NCBI GenBank assembly: GCA_934045075.1
Contig: OW203721.1
Span: forward strand, 24,796,181 to 24,860,180
Length of the DNA: 64,000 nt
Source of the DNA: Yponomeuta sedellus
Taxonomy: Eukaryota; Arthropoda; Insecta; Lepidoptera; Yponomeutidae
Direction of reading: 5' to 3'
Position numbers and translations under genes: made by a program. Under the pieces are notes generated by a model. That model saw only the letters and a list, made by a program, of their open reading frames with translations, did no database searches and was not told the DNA's origin. Within the stretch, counting starts at the first letter, position 1. Each line of letters opens with the position of its first letter. Below are positions 1 to 10,084 of this stretch, piece by piece.

Positions 1-54
1 CATTAAATAGTTTTAAATAACAACTAATCGCCATTGATGAGATCCAAAGACGAT

Positions 55-312
55 CGAACGAAAGTTGTCGACATAGACCAGTGGATTAGTAAGTTGGCAG
101 TGGGCGGGGTACATAGCACGCAGAACTGATGGCCGATGGGGCCGAAAAGTTCTCAAATGTAGACCATATATCGACAAGCGCAGCGTCGGACGACCAGCCA
201 CGAGATGGGAAAAGGATCTCATCTAAGTGGCAGGAAGACGCTGGATGCAAGTCGCTTCCAACCGGTATTTTTGGAAATGCATCGAGGAGGCCTATATCCA
301 GCCTAAGTGATT
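55..312 (+). pseudogene. RTE-type LINE, C-terminal remnant of reverse transcriptase ORF
   Basis: Decayed end of an RTE-clade non-LTR retrotransposon polyprotein. Reading in shifting frames gives RTKVVDIDQWISKL, then KRSVGRPATRWE, then VAGRRWMQVASNR and EEAYIQP. These line up with the better preserved copy at 63621-63956 (RTKVIDISQRISEL, KHSVGRPPTRWD, GGRCWMRQAGDR, GEGYVQQWT). Several frameshifts and stops show it is dead. The family link is a recognised pattern; the subfamily is not resolved. Confidence 0.75.
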
Positions 313-411
313 TCATGTAGCAGAATGATGATAAACCGCGATTATTTATTAGGTAAAACGTAATTATATACCTATAACTATATATGATCATCGCGAGTCA
401 TCAAGAAATAT

Positions 412-752
412 TCGATATCAATATCAACCCTTGTATGTCCCCACTGCTAGGGCACGGGTCTCTTCCTACATCGCAGGAAGGTTAGGCCATACTCCACCAC
501 GGGGGCCAAGTCCGGGTTGCTGGAGGATTGTAAGGCAGTGGCGGGCCTAACTGTCAGATGTTATCAAGCCGCTCATAAGGTATCTTACATGGCTTAACGA
601 CTGTCATTACATGACAGCCGGTACCAACGGCTTAACGCGCATTGCGAAGCACAGCATTGCTCAGAATCACCCGTCTGCACCCATCCGCGCCTGTTGATTC
701 TTAACTCAAGTGATTAATTCCAATCACTCGGTTCGAATAGGCCACGAGCGCC
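412..752 (-). mobile_element. S5 SINE (5S-derived head)
   Basis: Nearly full-length copy on the minus strand. The tail with GATATC repeats lies at the left end, and the head (CGCTCGTGGCC) at the right. The head region is rather diverged here and the 5S-like control region has lost bases. The orientation follows from the copy at 30319-30681, which has perfect target-site duplications. Confidence 0.85.
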
Positions 753-896
753 TCTAAGAAATATTCATTCAAGTAGAACCTGTTGTTGTCAACGAGCTTA
801 TTCGATCTTCTGATGTATTTTGCCTGCGCATCAGGTGTACCATCTCTCCGAGGAGATGGAAATGGCTTTAAGTTTAAACACGTTGTGTCTGTTAAA

Positions 897-1680
897 CTTT
901 GTACTTACTTTGTTAGAGTCTTAATATCAGCTCTCGTGAGATAAAACATTAGCTGTCTTTGTCCCTCTTTGTTCTTGTTTATAAGTGGGAGTAAATTTTT
1001 GGTGCGAAAGAAAGGGAGGAAAAGAAAGAGAGAGGAGGTAGTGGGAGGGAGGTAGGAGAGGGATAGGAAAGAAGGAATGAAAGAAGAAAGAAATAATAAA
1101 CTACCTAAAACACTACTCGTAGTGTCAACATCTCGATGTTGACGATCTATGAGTACCTACCATCTTTTAAACGTAATTGGTTTAATTAATTTCTACTTAC
1201 TTTATTACAGTCTTAATATCAGTTCTCGTGAGATAAAACATCAGCTGTTTTTGTCTTCTTTGTTCTTGTTTATAAGTGGGAGTAAATATTTTATTTTCGT
1301 GTGAGAGAAAGGGAGGAAAAGAAAGAGAGAGGAGGTAGTGGGAGGGAGGTAGGAGGGGAGGGTTATGAAAGAAGAAAGAAATAATATACTACCTAAAACA
1401 CTACGAGATGTTGACGATCTACCTACCATCTTTTAAACGTAATTGGTTTCATTAATTTGTACTTACTTTATTAGAGTGTTAATATCAACTCTCGTGAGAT
1501 AAAATATTAGCTCTCTTTGTCCTTCTTTGTTCTTGTTTAGGTATAAGTGGGAGTAAATATTTTATAGTTCGTGTGAGAGAAAGCGAGAAATAGAAACAGT
1601 AAGGAGGTTGGAGGAGGGAGGTAGGAGGGGAGGGGATAGGAAAGAAAGAATTAAGAAGAAAGGAAGAGCTAGATTACATG
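897..1680. repeat. Three-copy tandem repeat, unit about 270-290 bp
   Basis: Copies begin near 901, 1192 and 1459, each with TACTTACTTT then TTAATATCAG and a purine-rich GGGAGGAAAAGAAAGAGAG stretch. The first copy also carries two small perfect hairpins (CACTACTCGTAGTG and CAACATCTCGATGTTG near 1111-1143), which are shortened in the second. The third copy ends at the head of a TD SINE. The polypurine strand makes long but meaningless minus-strand ORFs. No coding potential seen. Confidence 0.85.
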
Positions 1681-1694
1681 AAGTGGATGTATTA

Positions 1695-1982
1695 GTCGCC
1701 CTCTGTGGCGCAGTGCTAGCGCATCGGCCTAACATACGAGAGGTCCCGGGTTCGAACCCCGGCTCTGAACAAAAAAATCCCACGTCTCTGATGTTACATA
1801 TTTGTGAGGTCGCTGTTTCTGGTTCCCACGACACAGGGTATCTACTTAACGATGATTTAAACATCGTCCAGTGGCGCTTTAGTTACACCAGATGGCTGAA
1901 GAGACCACTCGGACACTGCAGTGCCTCTTCTTTTAGTGTGGGGCCAGAAGCAATGTATGCGCCTGTATGAAAATGTTATGTT
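1695..1982 (+). mobile_element. TD SINE (tRNA-headed), interrupted
   Basis: The tRNA-like head CCTCTGTGGCGCAGTGCTAG and box-B-like GGTTCGAACCCC are followed by the family body (GTTCCCACGACACAGGG, then GTGTGGGGCCAGAAGCAATG) and a TATGTTGTG tail. The body is split at 1843-1933 by a TF2 tail fragment. The tail runs directly into the TGTCG satellite. Other copies are at 17150-17380, 47925-48070 and 61735-61960. Confidence 0.85.
1843..1933 (-). mobile_element. TF2 SINE tail fragment inside the TD SINE
   Basis: It matches, in reverse, the 3' part of the TF2 copies at 16348 and 50715 (CGTCCAGTGGC, CACCAGATGG, GACCACTCGGACACTGCAGTG). It separates GGGTATC from TAGTGTGGGGCC, which are adjacent in intact TD copies. 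Confidence 0.7.
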
Positions 1983-2213
1983 GTGTCGTGTCGTGTCGTG
2001 TCGTGTCGTGTCGTGTCGTGCCGGGTCGTGTCGTGTCGTGTCGTGTCATGTCGTGTCATGTCGTGTCATGTCGTGTCATGTCGTGTCATGTCGTGTCATG
2101 TCGTGTCATGTCGTGTCATATCGTGTCGTGTCGTGTCGTGTCGTGTCGTGTCATGTCGTGTCGTGTCGTGTCCTGTCATGTCATGTCATGTCATGTCGTA
2201 TCATGTTATGTTA
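1976..2213 (+). repeat. Pentanucleotide satellite (TGTCG/TGTCA)n
   Basis: About 47 units of TGTCG with TGTCA variants. In the middle the two alternate to give a 10-bp higher-order period (TGTCGTGTCA). All forward frames stay open and encode repeats of VVSCR/VMSCH, which is a property of the 5-mer and not a protein gene. It begins exactly at the tail of a TD SINE whose other copies end in GTTAT repeats. Confidence 0.97.
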
Positions 2214-2215
2214 TT

Positions 2216-2564
2216 TGGTACGACGAGGGCAGAAAAAAGAGGTACTTGAAGAATGTCTAAGTCTAGCAAGTATTGTATGAACGTAGATCGATGCCTTCTA
2301 TTATAAATACTTATTTCACGTTTTAATATTAGGTACTTTTCATTGACGCGTTTCACCGACTCTCATTTTTTACTTCTAACAGGTACTCTACTGTAAATCT
2401 CAAAAAATCTACAAAAAACAAACGCTTAAAAAATGGCATACCTACATTCAAATTTTAGATTAAATTAAAATTAAATTTCTTATGTAACTTCAAATTCCGT
2501 TCGTATTTCGTCAAAATCTTTAAAATTCGTAGACTTTGCCCAAAAACGTTAGTTAGCCAAGTGC
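2216..2564. other. No gene seen
   Basis: AT-rich sequence with no long ORF and no match to any other repeat recognised in the window. Confidence 0.6.
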
Positions 2565-2569
2565 AGCCC

Positions 2570-3150
2570 AGTAGCCTATATGAGCCTACTACAGAGCAAA
2601 GACCTCTCTCAGAGAGAGAGAGAGAGATGGGCTTAATTACCACGCGTGCCTACTGTTGATCCCTTAGGTGAACAGCTCAGACACTCAGGTTCCCTCATAA
2701 TATTTTCCTTCACAGTTAGCGGAGATTATAGGCATTACTCCCAATGATGGCACAACCTTGCGGTATGGCGCTCATTAGGGAATAGGGCAATAGTAGCAAT
2801 ACCACTGTATTGCTACTCAACTTCATCTTCTTCTTTTTCAGGCTATATTAGTCCACTGCTGGACATAGCCCTCCCCTAATGAGCGCCATAGCGCAAAGTT
2901 GTGCCATCACTGGGGGGTAATGCCTGTAATCCCCACGCTAGGCATGCGGGTTGGGGATCGCAGTTTGGTGGAATTGTACTGCAGGGGGCGCTGCTGCCCA
3001 CTCCCCGGTTTGTGTCCCTTAGTCGCCTTTTAGTCTAACTTCATAAATGTAAATAGCTTACAGAAAAAAGTCAGTGCTAGCGCCGGGATTCGAACCCACG
3101 GCCTCCCGATTGTGAGGCAGGCGTTCTACAGCTTCGCTACCACCAGTTAG
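2570..3150 (-). mobile_element. TF SINE, interrupted by a C-family foldback
   Basis: The tail end lies at the left (TAGCCTATATGAG, CTCTCAGAGAG, GCTTAATTACCACGCGTG, CCTTCACAGTTAGCG). The head is at 3080-3150 with box-B-like GGGATTCGAACCC. About 2722-3040 is foreign (C family). Confidence 0.8.
2722..3033 (-). mobile_element. C-family repeat with inverted partial copy
   Basis: 2825-3033 is a minus-strand C element (tail TTCTTCTTTTTCAGGCTATA, then CCACTGCTGGACATAGCCC). 2722-2788 is an inverted piece of the same family, separated by a short TF-like hairpin (GTAGCAATACCACTGTATTG). The family's 3' end resembles the RTE LINE 3' end, so it was probably mobilised by RTE enzymes. Confidence 0.75.
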
Positions 3151-3164
3151 TTATTTTTAAATAG

Positions 3165-3668
3165 GGTAGAAATTATTTTTTTCCCGGACAAAAAGAAATG
3201 AATTAAAAGACCATGATCTTGAATTTATAAGAAAGGCAAATAAAAAAATCGTGAATTTTTATGTATTTCGGTGCCATTTTGGAATTTGTGTATTGATTTT
3301 TCTTCTACGATTTTTTTGGGACCACAGAATATAAAAGTTATAAAAAAATTGCTATTCCTGCGGATTATCGTGTCTTCCTTGTTTTTTTTTATAATTTATA
3401 ATAAAAATATATGACTTGAATTGAATTCAATTCCTCATATTTTCTGTCCAAAGTTTGCGTAAGGAAGACTCGATGCGCCGCCATAATAGTTATTTTTTAT
3501 AGCTTTTATATTCTTTGTTCTCATCATAAAACAAAAATCTCCTCAACATGACGAATTCCAAAATGGCGCCGAAATGCAAAAAAAAATTGTTTCACTTTCT
3601 TATAAATCTAAGATCACGGGCTTTTAATTTATTTCTTTTTCCCGGGAAACAATGAACTTCGACGCTTT
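3165..3668. repeat. Core of the inverted repeat
   Basis: Arms of about 200-230 bp start at CCCGGACAAAAAG and end at CTTTTTCCCGGG. Paired landmarks include TTTATAAGAAAG with CTTTCTTATAAA, and GTGTCTTCCTTG with TAAGGAAGACTC. No ORF. Confidence 0.85.
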
Positions 3669-3687
3669 TTAAAAATAGCTAAATTGT

Positions 3688-4050
3688 GTTAGCGGCAGAA
3701 CGCCGGGCTCACATTCGGGAGGTCACGGGTTCAAATCTCGCCATGAACCCAATGACTTTGTTTTGTAAGTTAGGATTAATTCCTATAATTTAATTCCTTT
3801 CACTTTAGGTTTCTTTAATTTCACAACGGACATTTACGAAAATAAAGGAACTATAATTATCATTCGCTAACTGTGAAAGAAAACGTTGTGAGGAAACCTT
3901 AGTGTCTGAGCTACTCGTATTTGCCAGCAGTAGGTACGCGTGCTAATTAAGCACATACTCTCTCTCTCTTCCCCCCCCTCTCTCCCCCCCCCCCCCTCTC
4001 TGAGAGAAGTTCTGTGCCCTCCAGTTTGACTTATTATAGGCTACATAACA
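3688..4050 (+). mobile_element. TF SINE
   Basis: The tRNA-like head GTTAGCGGCAGAACG is followed by box-B-like GGTTCAAATCTC, the family body (GCTAACTGTGAAAGAAAAC, GTGAGGAAACC), a C/CT-rich stretch at 3958-4002 and the end TTATAGGCTACATAAC. About 100 bp in the middle (3770-3865) is unlike other copies. Confidence 0.8.
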
Positions 4051-4220
4051 AAATGGTTGATCTGAGATGTACTCGGTTCCCTAACATTTTAGTTGGTGAC
4101 CACAAATTTTAAAAATTAAGACCAAATATTTTAATGTCCACCATTTCAAAGTGTTTGTGTTTTTTTAAGTTTTTCAGCAGCTTTAACACCTTTTGAGTAA
4201 CTTTTTGTACAATAAACCTG

Positions 4221-4262
4221 TGGGTGGGTGGAATTTTTAGCCTCTAAATAGGTTTTTAAAAT
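4221..4262 (+). mobile_element. TM repeat, 3' fragment
   Basis: Contains GTGGAATTTTTAGCCTCTAA and GGTTTTTAAAAT, the segment that follows the tRNA-like module in full TM copies. Confidence 0.8.
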
Positions 4263-5520
4263 AAACCAGTGCCGAGGCAGTTACAATTTCTGCGAGCCAC
4301 GGACAAGAAGATTATATTAATATGAAGTATGACCCCAAAAATTTCTAGGCACTTTACAAATTTTCGAAAAAATTGTACTTTTCTTTTCAATGCTATCTTA
4401 AAAAATACTATCTAAAAAATTATTAGTTGACATAACCGTTACATTTAAGGGTGTATGCAACCATTGTTTGAAGAGGCTACCCCTAAATGATACCGTTTTA
4501 CCAAACCGTTAACAAAAGACTCAAATAGACCGGATAGTCAAAGTTTTGGATTTTTCCCTTCGATTTTTGAAGTATCTTTATATAAACAGATAATTTTCAA
4601 AAGAAAAATTTCAACTAAAGACTATTTCCTATCGAAAATAGGGAGAACAATTTAATAACGCAGTTTTTCGCTGATGAGCTATATGTTCGTAAAAAAACAA
4701 TAAATTTGGGTGAATACAAAAAAGTATTTTCGCAATGTCAAAATTCAAATAATAACAACTTTAAAGTCACACAGATTACTTAATATTCATCAACTCGAAC
4801 GGATTCAGGAGTAAACAGATCAATTAAAATTATATCAATATTGAGTTTGGGAAAATTTGCATTGCAAATTTCTTAGTAAACAACACACAGATTTGTTTCT
4901 TGCCCGCCAGACGAATATAGCGTTTTTGCCTCAAATCGAAAATTCGCTGGCTTTTTAAATAAATTAAATAAGTCATAATGTTTCCTTCTTTAATAATATA
5001 TAATATTTCTCGGAATAAAAATAAGTTTATTCGTAAATATAATTTTGGACCTAAAATGTACCTCGCTCAGTAGTAATTAAAAGAAGTAACACTGAATTAA
5101 ATTTTATTTGATAAATCACATTTTAAATACTTCGCTGTGCTTTTGACAATTTAAACGGAACTTTTAATAACCTGTAGAGGAGCTAAGACTGCAAAAACAT
5201 AAAACATTTTTTTTCTAAATAAAAATTTACAAAATAAAAATTTGAAAACGAACAGGTCACGAAAATGCTTAAAGGTCACTAAAAGTAAGCGGAACTAATA
5301 ATAACTCTAAAAGAAATAGAAAAAACAGCAAAATAATATCTAGCAAAAATCTGATACTAAGACAAAAAAATGCGATGCAACTTCTTTTCTGACACAGCGC
5401 AGCAAAAAATCATTCCAGAAAGCACAGAAAAAAAATGAGAAAGGAAAACAGATCACTAAAATGCAGACAGATCACCAAGCGAAAGCCAGACAAGCCACGA
5501 ACAAAAACCCCTTACCTTAA
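4263..5520. other. No gene seen; AT-rich non-repeat stretch
   Basis: No ORF with coding character and no recognised repeat. 5200-5520 is strongly A-rich. It may be intergenic or intronic sequence next to the GC-rich island that follows. Confidence 0.5.
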
Positions 5521-5830
5521 AAATGTGTCACCCGCCAAACGCAGAACGCCGTTCGACCATCGTGCGCGAATTCAAGAACTCTCGAGAAAAAACGGAAAAT
5601 AATAAAAAAACTAAAAATACTGCACTAAACCGGTGCAAGTCTCATTGCAACTTCGTAAAACCGTTAGATAAAGGACCCACTAGGGAGAGCTGGCACGTGC
5701 ACCGTGGCCCGAGTGCGCCGGCAGTCTGAGGTGAGCCCGTGCCGCCTGCCCATTTACATGGTCGGGGGTGGCATCGCGCACGCGTCTAGCACCCTGTTGC
5801 TTCATAGGGGTGGCTGCCATGTCGATATGT
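5521..5830 (+). other. GC/CpG-rich island with a donor-like site
   Basis: A sharp rise in GC and CpG over a very AT-rich background (GCGCGAATTC, GGCCCGAGTGCGCCGGCAG, GCATCGCGCACGCGTC). Near 5727 the sequence CTGAG/GTGAGCCC fits a splice donor. Short ORFs here show no recognisable domain. It could be a promoter or first exon of a gene whose other exons lie outside the window, a non-coding RNA exon, or a relic. There is no direct support for any of these. Confidence 0.3.
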
Positions 5831-5964
5831 ATGTGGGCGGTTCGATAAAGCTGCGACTTTGGAATAAAAAAACACCTTTTTTAGATGTGGAACGTTTTTC
5901 AGTTTTAATAGTGAGTCTTGGGTGCTTTGAAGGACGTAGCCAATAAAACGTGCTAAATAATAGC

Positions 5965-6285
5965 TGCAGATTATGCTTGTTTGTGTTTTTAAAAAGGCAC
6001 TGTCCAAAAATACTCGTCATAAACTCAAGTCGGTAGAATCATTAATCTATACTAAAAATCAATAGTGTACATAAACTGCATCTGTTTTTATTTTTTAGTT
6101 AGATATTTTAAGAATTATAGTACGCTAGTTTGCGTTTGGAAAAAGCACGATCCAAAAATACTAAGCACACACTCGTATCTGGGGGAACCACTTAAATTAA
6201 TACTGTACATTATACAGCTTTTTTATTTAAATGTTGTTGATTATTTTATGAATTATAATAGATGTCAAGGCCTATAACTACCCAG
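5965..6285. repeat. Diverged tandem duplication, unit about 155 bp
   Basis: GCACTGTCCAAAAATACT near 5996 recurs as GCACGATCCAAAAATACT near 6147, each preceded by a GTTTG-containing stretch. Each is also followed by a TTAATNNATACT-like stretch, a GTACAT..CAGCTTTT/CATCTGTTTTT segment and AATTATA. Old local duplication, no ORF of note. Confidence 0.6.
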
Positions 6286-6374
6286 ATTTCAACGTGTACA
6301 TCGTTGTAGAGCAAAGTAGCCATTACTACGAGCCACTTGACTCATGCCGCTAGATTTTATTTATTTATTTGTTC

Positions 6375-6616
6375 ATTTGGAGAAAATACCGGCACAGTAC
6401 TATGATTTTGTTTTCTAAGTTACGTACATTTGTGAAGTTGTACTCGTAGTAGCAATACCGTTCACTAGAGTGAAGGTGAGGTGAGATCTGAGGTGCTCAC
6501 ACATCTCAACGCTGGAAATTTCCTATCCACGGTGGTCTCGCTTGGTAATTAAACCCATACATATTCTCTGAGGAAAGGCCTGTGCCTCGCAGTGGCACGT
6601 ATATAGGCTACATAAA
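6375..6616 (+). mobile_element. TF SINE, headless copy
   Basis: Body and tail of the family are present (TAGTAGCAATACC, GCTTGGTAATTAAACCCATA, CTCTGAGGAAAGGCCTGTGC, TATATAGGCTACATAA). No clear tRNA-like head remains. Confidence 0.75.
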
Positions 6617-6737
6617 AAACCCTCGCTTATGGGATAACACGACGCAGACTTCTACTCTTTTTTAATTTATGATGCTTTTTCTCCACGTTTAAATCGTGTT
6701 TCCACTAAAGTCAAAACTATACTTTCTTAATTTTTAC

Positions 6738-6802
6738 AGGACGCTATGGCGCTCATTAGGGGAGGGCTATGTCCAGCAGTGGACTAGTATAGCATGACGA
6801 CA
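6738..6802 (+). mobile_element. RTE LINE 3' terminal fragment
   Basis: CAGGACGCTATGGCGCTCAT to the GGGCTATGTCCAGCAGTGGA segment: the last codons and 3' end of the RTE family seen intact at the right edge of the window. Confidence 0.8.
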
Positions 6803-7848
6803 CACACAGTCAACGGGTTTGTTTGTAATTTGAAACAGAACACCAATAATTTCATAAAGAGTTTTTTATTTAAAAAAAAAACTTTAACAACTGCTTTCGT
6901 ATATCTACACTTCAATAACATTCAGAACCGTGCAGTTTGTACGTTCGGATAGAGATAAAAGTAACCAAATTTTTTCTCTTAAAAAAAGCAAAACATCGAT
7001 ATCGACAAAAACTATCGTGGCGGACATGGTGACAGGACTATGCAGCTTCCCCTCACACCCCGAGCCACCTGTAACTCCGCCCACCGTCCCCCCCGTCGTT
7101 TAAGCACTGACTTATCAAACAAAAAACTTATGTTTAACTTTAATGTCAGTGCACGTAACTTCGAACGGCAAAGGGGTTGAATTCGCCGGATAAGTTACAA
7201 ATCAAACGGTGTCTTTGTTGGGGCAAAAAGCCAGGAGATAAGCGTTTTGCTCCAAAATGTAGTTCGGTCTTTTGGGGCTCTCGGGATCGGAACAAAGGTC
7301 GGTTTTAGGTGGACCGTCATTTTAGTGATATCAAATGACTATGCTAAACATAAAACAACAGCAATCTACGAGCAATGAAAATACACCAGCGAAAATACCA
7401 CGTGATTTTTGTAACTAAATGTGCCTTACTGTCTTTTATAACTACGAGTATGATGATTAGTAATTTTTAGTACAAATAATGTGTGAAATTATTCAAAGTT
7501 ATCAAATTTATCTTCGTTCTAGCGTTTTTGTTGCTTCGTGCGTCTGAAACTGATCTACGCGAAATCTTTCCCTTTGTTACTTTTTTTCCCTGTCTCTCTA
7601 CACGAATTATTTCCATATATTAACACGTTTTTATATGTGAACAAAATACCAACGCCCTTCCTCCAAATGGACCATGACTAATAAACAAATAACTTGTATC
7701 AATCGTGCGAATTTCGCTGCCGTCGGCTGACTAAATAGGCCTAGGTTTGGGACAAAAATCGCATGTTCACAAAAAGTAACTAATTTTTAAATCACTAGTG
7801 TCTCAAATAGAAACTAGTGAATCGGTCACATGCCAGGTAGGAATGAAA
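6803..7848. other. No gene seen
   Basis: Non-repetitive AT-rich sequence with a C-rich patch (about 7050-7105). No ORF over 60 codons with coding character and no match to the repeat families here. Confidence 0.5.
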
Positions 7849-8240
7849 TGAAATGAAAAAGTTTTATTCAAAGTAGCGCAGAAACTGCGGCTTAATGAAC
7901 GTTACAATTCAAACTAGGCGTCCATTTCAAAATCTAGATCATTTTGGAGAAAAAATGGACAAAAACACTCCAAACTTAGTCTTTTCAAAGTTCTTAATTA
8001 ACAGAGTTTACATGATTATATTAAAACCTAGAACTCCTGCGTTGTAATGGCTTTAATTCTAGACATCATTGTCATCTAAATAATCCTTCATGTTATAGTA
8101 GCCCTTATGGCACAAAGTGTACTTAACACATTTTTTGAACCGCGTTTCAGGCAAGCTTAATATATCTTGAGGGATATGTTACTTCACAATAAAAAAGGTA
8201 ACAGTTTGATCCGTGGCTCGTTACATGAAACGTCTGTACA
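7849..8240 (-). mobile_element. Jockey/CR1-type LINE, 3' end
   Basis: On the minus strand the last codons read KGYYNMKDYLDDNDV and end at a TAG at 8059-8061. The YY..DYL.D pattern is the usual C-terminal end of arthropod Jockey/CR1-type reverse transcriptase polyproteins. About 200 bp of 3' UTR follows, ending in GAATAAAACTTTTTC then an ATTTC repeat at 7840-7860. Further copies of this 3' UTR lie at 10696, 20455 and 47783. Confidence 0.75.
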
Positions 8241-8636
8241 AAAAAGCCTATTGTAACATTAAAGAAAATAAAGGAAAAGAAGCTTTAAAAAAACTAGACG
8301 CTAAATAATTCCTGATAATGATGGCAACGAAAGGAGATGTGTTGAAAACTTTTTGAAATTTAAAGATTATTTGGAAGACGAAGATGTCTGGTACTTGAAT
8401 AATGTTAACGGGGAAGATTATGGATAGTGTAGTTTAACTTTAAGTTTAAAACTTTACGAATTGAGTAAAACCTGTTTTGATGTTTTTCAATTTTCTTTTT
8501 TTGTTATCTTCTTATCTGCATAATCGATTGATTGTGAAACTAATAGTTTTAGGTGTTTTATCTGTCTCTGCATGTTTAGTATTCGTGCATTCTCCTTTTC
8601 ATTTTGTCTCTTCCATATGACTCCATATAGGTATCC
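8241..8636. other. No intact gene; possible weak LINE relic
   Basis: 8330-8430 can be read as FKDYLEDEDVW, reminiscent of the same LINE C-terminus, but stops and frameshifts make this uncertain. The rest is featureless AT-rich sequence. Confidence 0.35.
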
Positions 8637-8772
8637 AAAGGTTGTCTGGAAGAGATCGCTCTTAGCGATAAGACCGCCAATTGTATAACATTACTTAGAT
8701 TTAAGAATCATGGTTGTAATATTTTTTCTGGTTGTGCAATAAAGTGTTCTCTATCTATCTATCTATCTACAC
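8637..8772 (+). mobile_element. Jockey-type LINE 3' end with TATC tail
   Basis: GGTTGTCTGGAAGAGATCGC, AGCGATAAGACCGCC, TGTGCAATAAAGTGTTC then (TCTA)n. Polyadenylation-like AATAAA precedes the microsatellite tail. The same 3' UTR is at 47378-47510 and 61185-61260. Confidence 0.8.
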
Positions 8773-9123
8773 AATATTGTATTTATTTTCTCATCGCGTA
8801 GATTGTTATTATAACGTTTTTATGTATTTTTATCATAACTTTATAATATGTAACTGTTTATAGAGTGATGTGGAAGTCCAAGTAGGATGGAACTCTTTAT
8901 GAAAAGTTTTATGTCAGACGTGACAGATAGTTTTCCATGTCAGTTTATCCGATACGCTTGAAATAAAATATTCTCTTCTCTACGCATTTTACCGTGAAAA
9001 TCTGTTTTCGTTCATATTACCCCTTCTATCTTCCTGGCTAGCGAATTCTGTAACTCTTCATCCATTACACTCATCCGCCTGCCTCACTATATTGTTATTT
9101 ATTTGTAGTGTATTAATATATAT

Positions 9124-9355
9124 TTATGCCACACCTGGCAATAAAGTGGCTTTTTCCGCAAGCTGCGCGTACGGAAAAAGCCGCTTTCTGGACAAGTGTA
9201 GACATTAAAAGACGTACACAACACGGGAGGTAATAAAGAAAGCTCTCGATCGAATATTTACGTCCCTCGCTTGCAGCTCGGGCCGCAAACTTCTGCGATC
9301 TCGGCCTTTCTTTGTATTACCACCCTAGTTGTGTAATGTACTATTATAACATATT
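9124..9355. repeat. Hairpin-bearing repeat I, copy 1
   Basis: Two inverted repeats sit side by side. 9138-9188 is a long stem (GTGGCTTTTTCCGC against GGAAAAAGCCGC). 9229-9322 has outer arms GGTAATAAAGAAAG and CTTTCTTTGTATTACC around CCCTCGC..GCTCGGGC. Copies 2 and 3 lie at 23088 and 59328, each inside a TTAA-flanked element. No ORF of significance. Confidence 0.85.
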
Positions 9356-9879
9356 TGCTCGTAAAGTGGTAGTAATTACACCAATTTCAATATCGTAATG
9401 TATCTCATTACGTACTTTTGCGATAATGTAACACTTGTTTTTCTTTAATAAAGTTTTAAGATACTCCGTCTAAAAATGAACGATACTTTTAAAAATCTTA
9501 GCAAAGAGGTTTTATGTCAAGAAAGTGGTCAATATTTTATGAATAAAATTAACTTTGGGAAATAAAATATAACAAATAAACATTAAATTCCTTAATTTAA
9601 TTAATTTTGACAATAAATTACAACCATTTATCTGTAACAAAAACACAAAAATATTAATTTACTTTATTAGTAATACTGGCTGTTTTTGTACCTTTGCCTA
9701 AAAAAAAAAGTTGATGCGCGCGCATCGCTTACTTGTGGACAAGTAAAAATAAATCCGCGCGCTTTTTCTTTTCGATGTATTGTTTTTATTTGAAAATGTC
9801 GTCAAGTAGTGATGATAACAAAGTCAGAGTTTTATTAATTTCCTCGTAAATATGTCATAAAACGTCGTATGACATACGT
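9356..9879. other. No gene seen
   Basis: AT-rich. Contains a short perfect palindrome GATGCGCGCGCATC near 9712. No coding signal. Confidence 0.5.
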
Positions 9880-9883
9880 GCGC

Positions 9884-9963
9884 TTTAAAATTACAGCCTC
9901 TGCTTCCTTGTAGCCCTCGCCGATGGCTCGGGCTAGTAATATCGCCTCGGCTGTAATTTTCAA
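9884..9963. repeat. Hairpin of the same design as repeat I
   Basis: Arms AAAATTACAGCC and GGCTGTAATTTT enclose about 55 bp with CCCTCGCCGATGGCTCGGGC. The layout mimics repeat I (palindromic ends around a CCTCGC..GCTCGG core), but the sequence is otherwise different. Confidence 0.7.
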
Positions 9964-10084
9964 CTTACCGCACTTATATCATAATGTACTATTATCAAAT
10001 TATATTTTTTTGTAAGTACTAGAGTACCTACGTAAGAGCTTGGCACAAAGACCGGACCCTTAGCGTATGCTATATCCGTGCCTG

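Larger units (their letters stand above)
2565..4050. repeat. Large inverted repeat, about 1.5 kb, TF SINEs as outer arms
   Basis: The left arm (2565 to about 3410, with insertions) and right arm (about 3430-4050) are diverged reverse complements. Outer parts are TF SINEs facing head to head. Inner parts are non-SINE flank: for example TAGTTATTTTTAAATAG at about 3148 pairs with TAGCTATTTTTAAAAAG read inwards from about 3687, and CCATTTTGGAATT at 3276 pairs with AATTCCAAAATGG at about 3553. The left arm has gained a C-family insertion. The inner arms also differ by many substitutions and small indels, so the inversion is old. Confidence 0.85.

Noticed and set aside
1921..2280. Three overlapping ORFs rich in Val, Ser, Cys, Arg
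   Set aside because: They are the three frames of the TGTCG satellite; a pentanucleotide repeat without stop codons stays open in every frame.
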